Shown here piece after piece: positions 60,085 to 64,000 of a stretch of DNA of 64,000 nucleotides. The position numbers were made by a program, and so were the translations under genes. The notes beneath the pieces are model-generated. The model ran no database searches. It worked only from the letters and a program-made list of their open reading frames with translations, and had not been told where the DNA came from. This DNA comes from Prevotella sp. (GTDB lineage: Bacteria > Bacteroidota > Bacteroidia > Bacteroidales > Bacteroidaceae). The number at the start of each line of letters is the position of its first letter. Position 1 is the stretch's first letter. The stretch spans positions 36,717-100,716 of the forward strand of contig JAFSRY010000023.1 of the NCBI GenBank assembly GCA_017445845.1. The letters run 5' to 3'.

Positions 60085-63000
60085 TTAGAAGGTCACCTGC
60101 AATCCGAAGTTCAGCTGACGAGCCGAAGGATACTGTCCGCTGTCGATGCCCTGTGCATAGACATAGCCGCAGATGATGTCGGGATCGTAGCCCTTATATC
60201 CGGTGAGAGTGATGAGGTTGGTGCCGCTCACATACGCGCGTACCTTTTGTACATAGATCTTCTGTGAGAGGGAAGCCGGCAGCGTGTAGCCCAGCTGGAC
60301 GTTCTTCAGACGGAAGTAGGTGCCGTTTTCGAGGAAGCGGTCGCAGTATTCGATGTTGTTCGAGGTGGTACCTGCCAACATACGGGGATACTCGTTCGAG
60401 GGATTGTCCCATGTCCACGGTGTCACGTCGGCAGGGATGTTGTCGACGTTGAAGTTCAGGAGGTTCTTGCGCAACTGGTTGTAGATCTTGTTGCCGAACT
60501 TTCCTGCCCAGAACATATTGAAGTCGAAGTCCTTATAGGCAAGGGTGACATTGACGCCAAGCTCAAACTTCGGCAGCGGCGAGCCGCACCAGGTGCGGTC
60601 GTTGGAGTCAATCTGTCCGTCCTGGTTGACGTCTACATAACGTACATCACCAGGCTTGGCATCGGGCTGGATAATCTTCGTCACGCCTTCTACCGTCGTC
60701 GTATGGGCATAGACTTCGTCCATCGACTGGAAGATGCCGTCGAAGGGAATCAGATAGAAGTCGCTGATGGAGCGGTCGACCTCCGTACGGGTGTATGACT
60801 GCATATTGAAGGCCTCACCCATGCGAAGCACCTTGTTGCGGATGGCCGAGAGGTTGGCAGATGCCGAATAGCTGAAGTCGCCGACCTTGTCGCGCCATCC
60901 GATGTTGAGTTCGAAGCCGGTATTACGCATCTCACCGTAGTTAGTCCATACGGAGCCGACACCCGTCGACCAGGGCTCGGGCTTGTTGAGCAGCAGGTCG
61001 GTAGACTTGGCGTTGAACCATTCGAGGGTACCGAAGAGGCGGCTGCCAAAGAGGTTGAAGTCGAGACCGATGTTCGTTGTGGTCTTCGTTTCCCAACCCA
61101 GGTTGATATTGGTCATGGCGCTCTGGGTGGCACCGGAGAGCACGGTCTCGTTCTTCGACGGACCGAAGATGGCGTAGAAGCCTTCGTAGGGACCGCTGTG
61201 GTCGATGCTGGGGATGTAGCTGTAGTTGCCGAGCGACTGCATGTCACCGACCTTACCCCACGATGCACGCAGCTTCAGGTTGTCGACGACATCCTTGATG
61301 GGCTCCCAGAACTTCTCCTCTGAGATGCGCCAGCCGAGTGATAGCGAGGGGAAGTAACCACGGCGGTGGCTCGGACCGAACTTCGAGGAACCGTCACTGC
61401 GGAAGTTGAACTGAGCCAGATAGCGACCGTCGTAGCTGTAGTCGATACGTCCGATGTAGGAGAGCTGGCGGCGCTCCTGCTCCGAACCCGACATGTTATG
61501 CTTGTCGTTCGAGAGGTCAATCTCTACGAGTCCGTCTACCTGCTGGTCGTAGCCCACGGCCTCAAGCCAGTGCCAGTTGACATCCTCGGCGGTGTGTCCG
61601 ACGAGTGCCGTGACGTTGTGCTTGCCGAAGGTGTTCTGATAGGTCAGCGTATTCTCCAGGATGGTTGTTGCGCGCTGGTCACGGTTGTCGTAGAGGGCAT
61701 CGGTGAAGTGCGTTTCGATAGAGTTCATGCGCACGGTATAGCCGTAGTCGAAATTCTTATGACGGCCGAACCAGGCATCGACACCGAAGTTCAGCTTATA
61801 GGTGAAGTGCTTGAAGAGCTTCAGCTCGGCAAAGGCATTGGCGATGACACGGTTGTTGATCGAGAGGTCCTGGTAGCGCTGCTGTTCGCCGATGGGGTTG
61901 CTGGTGTAGGTCAGGAAGTTTCCGTTACCATAGCCATAGCCTCCACGATGTGAGCTTTCATCGGGGTCGTAGACGGGGATGACGCTCGGCATCGACAATG
62001 TGTTCCAGAAGCTGCCGCCCGTTGTCTCATGGCTGATGGTGTGTTGGAAGGTCGAGTTGGCTCCGATCTTCAGGATGCCGTAGGTGGCATCGGCGTTGAG
62101 CCGGGCTGTAAAGCGCTGATATTCGGGTCCGTCGATGACACCCGTCTGGTCCATATAACCGCCGCCGAGGGCCATGTTCACATTGTCGGAACCCTGTGCG
62201 TAGAGCACGTTATAGTCCTGTGTGAAACCAGTCTGAAATTTTGCTTTTTGCCAGTCGGTGTAAGGGATATACTTGCCGACCATGTCGATGGCATACTGGT
62301 TGGCGGGCCATATCTCGCCTGCATTCAGGTAGGCCTGCTCGTTGTAGCGCATGAAGTCGGTGGCCGACATCATGTCGATTTTCTTCGGCATGTCCGTCAC
62401 GCTCCAGGTGGCACTGATGTCCAGCGTGGGCTGCCCTTTCTTACCTTTCTTTGTTTCGATGATGATGACACCGTTGGCACCTCGCGCACCGTAGATGGCG
62501 GCGGCAGAAGCATCCTTGAGCACCTGCATCGACTCGATTTCATTGGGGTTCAGGTGGTTCACGTCGTTGACAATCATTCCGTCGAGGACATAGAGCGGAC
62601 CGACGGTATTGAACGAGCCTACGCCACGGATTTGCACCTGGCTCATCTGGCCGGGAGCGCCCGTCGTCGACACCGACACACCGGGCACCTGACCCTGCAG
62701 CATCTCATAGATGTTGGTGGCGGCCGTCTTCTTGGCTTCCTTCATGTCCACCACACCGACAGCACCCGTGAGGTCGGCTTTCTTCTGCGTACCGTAACCG
62801 ATGACGACGACATCATTGAGGCTCTGCACCTCGGTTCTCATTTCAACGTCGACGATGCGACGGTTGCCTACCTTTACCACTTCATCTTCGTAGCCCAGAT
62901 AGGAGAATTGCAGGCGCTCGTTGGCTTCAGCCTTGATGACGTAGTCGCCGTCAAGGCCAGTGACAGCCATCGCCTGCGAGTCCAAAGACTTTACGGTGAC

Positions 63001-63132
63001 ACCGATAAGCGGTTCACCCGTGGAAGCATCAGTGACCGTACCCTTCACGTCCTGAGCCAGCGCAGCCAAAGGCAGCCCCAGCAGGATTGTCAAGAACAGC
63101 ACCGTCTTTCCTAATAGAGCAGATTTCTTCAT
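60085..63132 (-). CDS. susC: SusC/RagA family TonB-dependent outer membrane transporter (locus 2)
   Basis: A 1015-residue transporter with a signal peptide (LLGLPLAALA-Q), a carboxypeptidase-like domain (VKGTVTDASTGEPLIGVTVK, FSYLGYEDEVV), a TonB-box region (LNDVVVIGYGTQKKADL), a plug (NIYEMLQGQVPGVSVSTTGAPG, PLYVLDGMIVNDV, SMQVLKDASAAAIYGARGANGVIIIETKKG) and a barrel ending RQLNFGLQVTF. It is the first gene of a locus with SusD2, a propeller lipoprotein and an FG-GAP protein. A -7 box lies 64 bp upstream, preceded by ~800 bp without genes. Confidence 0.96.
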   Translation of the reverse strand: MKKSALLGKTVLFLTILLGLPLAALAQDVKGTVTDASTGEPLIGVTVKSLDSQAMAVTGLDGDYVIKAEANERLQFSYLGYEDEVVKVGNRRIVDVEMRTEVQSLNDVVVIGYGTQKKADLTGAVGVVDMKEAKKTAATNIYEMLQGQVPGVSVSTTGAPGQMSQVQIRGVGSFNTVGPLYVLDGMIVNDVNHLNPNEIESMQVLKDASAAAIYGARGANGVIIIETKKGKKGQPTLDISATWSVTDMPKKIDMMSATDFMRYNEQAYLNAGEIWPANQYAIDMVGKYIPYTDWQKAKFQTGFTQDYNVLYAQGSDNVNMALGGGYMDQTGVIDGPEYQRFTARLNADATYGILKIGANSTFQHTISHETTGGSFWNTLSMPSVIPVYDPDESSHRGGYGYGNGNFLTYTSNPIGEQQRYQDLSINNRVIANAFAELKLFKHFTYKLNFGVDAWFGRHKNFDYGYTVRMNSIETHFTDALYDNRDQRATTILENTLTYQNTFGKHNVTALVGHTAEDVNWHWLEAVGYDQQVDGLVEIDLSNDKHNMSGSEQERRQLSYIGRIDYSYDGRYLAQFNFRSDGSSKFGPSHRRGYFPSLSLGWRISEEKFWEPIKDVVDNLKLRASWGKVGDMQSLGNYSYIPSIDHSGPYEGFYAIFGPSKNETVLSGATQSAMTNINLGWETKTTTNIGLDFNLFGSRLFGTLEWFNAKSTDLLLNKPEPWSTGVGSVWTNYGEMRNTGFELNIGWRDKVGDFSYSASANLSAIRNKVLRMGEAFNMQSYTRTEVDRSISDFYLIPFDGIFQSMDEVYAHTTTVEGVTKIIQPDAKPGDVRYVDVNQDGQIDSNDRTWCGSPLPKFELGVNVTLAYKDFDFNMFWAGKFGNKIYNQLRKNLLNFNVDNIPADVTPWTWDNPSNEYPRMLAGTTSNNIEYCDRFLENGTYFRLKNVQLGYTLPASLSQKIYVQKVRAYVSGTNLITLTGYKGYDPDIICGYVYAQGIDSGQYPSARQLNFGLQVTF

Positions 63133-63195
63133 ACTGTTGTGTAATATTATTGTTTGTTATCGTTATTAGCGATTCAGGTTTCGATAATTGCGACG

Positions 63196-63203
63196 CAAAG
63201 GTA
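63196..63203 (-). promoter_or_regulatory. -7 box of the SusC2 operon
   Basis: Minus-strand TACCTTTG, predicting a leader of about 60 nt before the ATG at 63132. No TTTG is found at the standard spacing. Confidence 0.65.
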
Positions 63204-63361
63204 CGAAGAAGAAAGGAAAACGCCACTATTTTAGTGCAAATATTTGTTAAACTCCTCTTCATGGCCGCCAAATGGGGGCTGATTGTTGGCTGGTAGGCTA
63301 CACTTTGTCGCTAACGATATAGGTTCCTGAAGTTCGAATAGCACCTGAAGTTCCGCATTTA

Positions 63362-63545
63362 GTAACCGTTAAAAAATAAAATGGTACGATTTTACCTCAG
63401 ATTTTTAGACTATTTTCGTGTTGAGAAGAGGGAGCATAGCGGGCTATGTGACCGATGAACAGCACGAAAAGAGGCAAAAAGGTGAGATATCGTATCCATA
63501 AAAAATAGGGTCCAAAATCGTACCAAGTTATTTTTTAACGGTTAC
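63362..63545. mobile_element. 184-bp MITE-like palindromic element
   Basis: Terminal arms 63362-63393 and 63514-63545 are inverted repeats matching at 29 of 32 positions (outermost GTAACCGTTAAAAAATA). Inner paired segments TTTTCGTG/CACGAAAA and CATAGC/GCTATG make nearly the whole element an imperfect palindrome. TTA flanks both ends, a possible 3-bp target duplication. No coding capacity. It resembles a non-autonomous insertion sequence derivative. Confidence 0.78.
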
Positions 63546-63665
63546 TTACAGTCAGAAAGATATGTATTTCAACTTTCGGAAGCTAATGAAGTTTATGAAG
63601 CCAAAGAAGTTGAGAAAATGTGAAACTTTAGTATGTATTTTCATCGGCACTGAACAGAGATTACA

Positions 63666-63718
63666 GGCACGATACAGCCTTTCGGCAGGCACGATACAGC
63701 CTTTCGGCAGGCACGATT
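63666..63718. repeat. 22-bp period array, type D (2 full units plus a partial)
   Basis: Two identical units start at 63666 and 63688 (GGCACGATACAGCC then TTTCGGCA); a third begins at 63710 and breaks off after GGCACGATT. It stands directly before the type A array. Confidence 0.85.
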
Positions 63719-63734
63719 GTAAGAATCGAAAAAG

Positions 63735-63841
63735 TAAAATAGGCTATTTTGGTCGGTAAAATAGGCTATTTTGGTCAGTAAAATAGGCTATTTTGTTTTG
63801 TAAAATAGGCTATTTTGGTCGGTAAAATAGGCTATTTTACT
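63735..63841. repeat. 22-bp period array, type A (5 units)
   Basis: Units start at 63735, 63757, 63779, 63801 and 63823. The core GTAAAATAGGCTATTTT is identical in all five; the linker is G or C plus three or four variable bases (GGTCG, GGTCA, GTTTT). It is the same core as at 15126-15188. Confidence 0.93.
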
Positions 63842-64000
63842 TTTCCGAAGCTTAGTATCTGACTTTTCCTGATTTCACTAGACACTTTTTCTCTTCATTA
63901 GCTGAAATAGTAGACAGTTGTTTTGTAGTCGTACTGAATCAATAGACACAAGCGAAAAAGCCGTGCTGGTTTTGTTGACACTCCGGCCATGCTGGACACG

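Larger units (their letters stand above)
63133..64000. other. Gene-free right end (868 bp) rich in repeats
   Basis: It contains the SusC2 promoter, a 184-bp palindromic MITE-like element (63362-63545), and two adjacent 22-bp period arrays (63666-63718 and 63735-63841). No credible coding frame is present; 63842-64000 shows nothing recognisable. Confidence 0.7.

Noticed and set aside
62029-63114. Open frame of 361 codons on the + strand
   Set aside because: It is antisense to SusC2; no signal peptide, family motif or promoter supports it.

Overview
The window looks like chromosome of an anaerobic Bacteroidales, most likely Prevotella or a close relative. Evidence: two SusC/SusD pairs, many exported proteins sharing a short Gly-Lys-rich C-terminal tail, a streptopain-type C10 protease, promoters with the Bacteroidetes -33 TTTG / -7 TAnnTTTG pattern, and two separate class III (oxygen-sensitive) ribonucleotide reductase modules. 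No rRNA or tRNA gene was recognised.

Layout. 1-5414 (+): a 5'-truncated subtilisin-like protein ending in chitobiase-type repeats, RCC1 repeats, a Big2 domain and a dockerin, then a membrane-anchored coiled-coil protein, a cohesin-like secreted protein and a 52-residue mini-protein. 5471-14797 (-): a degradative block (TonB-C protein, endonuclease I, GH76, exported C1 aminopeptidase, C10 protease). 15521-23398 (+): dxs-trkA-trkH, mannose-6-phosphate isomerase, an SPFH protein and a lipoprotein. 23536-25451 (-): an AAA ATPase plus DUF4435 pair resembling the PARIS anti-phage module, bounded by a perfect 21-bp inverted repeat. 25690-28266 (-): first nrdD/nrdG. 28864-39938 (-): SusC/SusD with an exported EEP phosphodiesterase, alkaline phosphatase, nucleoside hydrolase and a trehalase-like glycosidase, which reads as a nucleotide or phospho-glycan scavenging block. 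It is interrupted by a 498-bp unit in which a GxxExxY nuclease-like gene lies between 41-bp terminal inverted repeats. 40458-51787: fructose-bisphosphate aldolase, reductase, flavodoxin, phosphoesterase, sugar permease, aquaporin, SGNH-like protein, second nrdD/nrdG and a TPR protein. 51870-55145: Mrp ATPase, DNA polymerase IV and a radical SAM enzyme. 55223-63132 (-): second SusC/SusD locus with a propeller lipoprotein and an FG-GAP protein.

The least explained signals are non-coding. Intergenic tandem arrays with an exact 22-bp period occur at four places with three or four unrelated unit sequences. Two MITE-like palindromic elements (93 bp and 184 bp) are present. Two gene cassettes (AAA/DUF4435 and GxxExxY) each lie between inverted repeats, one of which contains the stop codon of the last gene.

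Start sites of Mrp, DNA polymerase IV, NrdD2, NrdG2, both SusD proteins and several lipoproteins were moved inward from the longest open frame, using promoter position or family N-termini. All functions come from reading motifs by eye; no database search was run.
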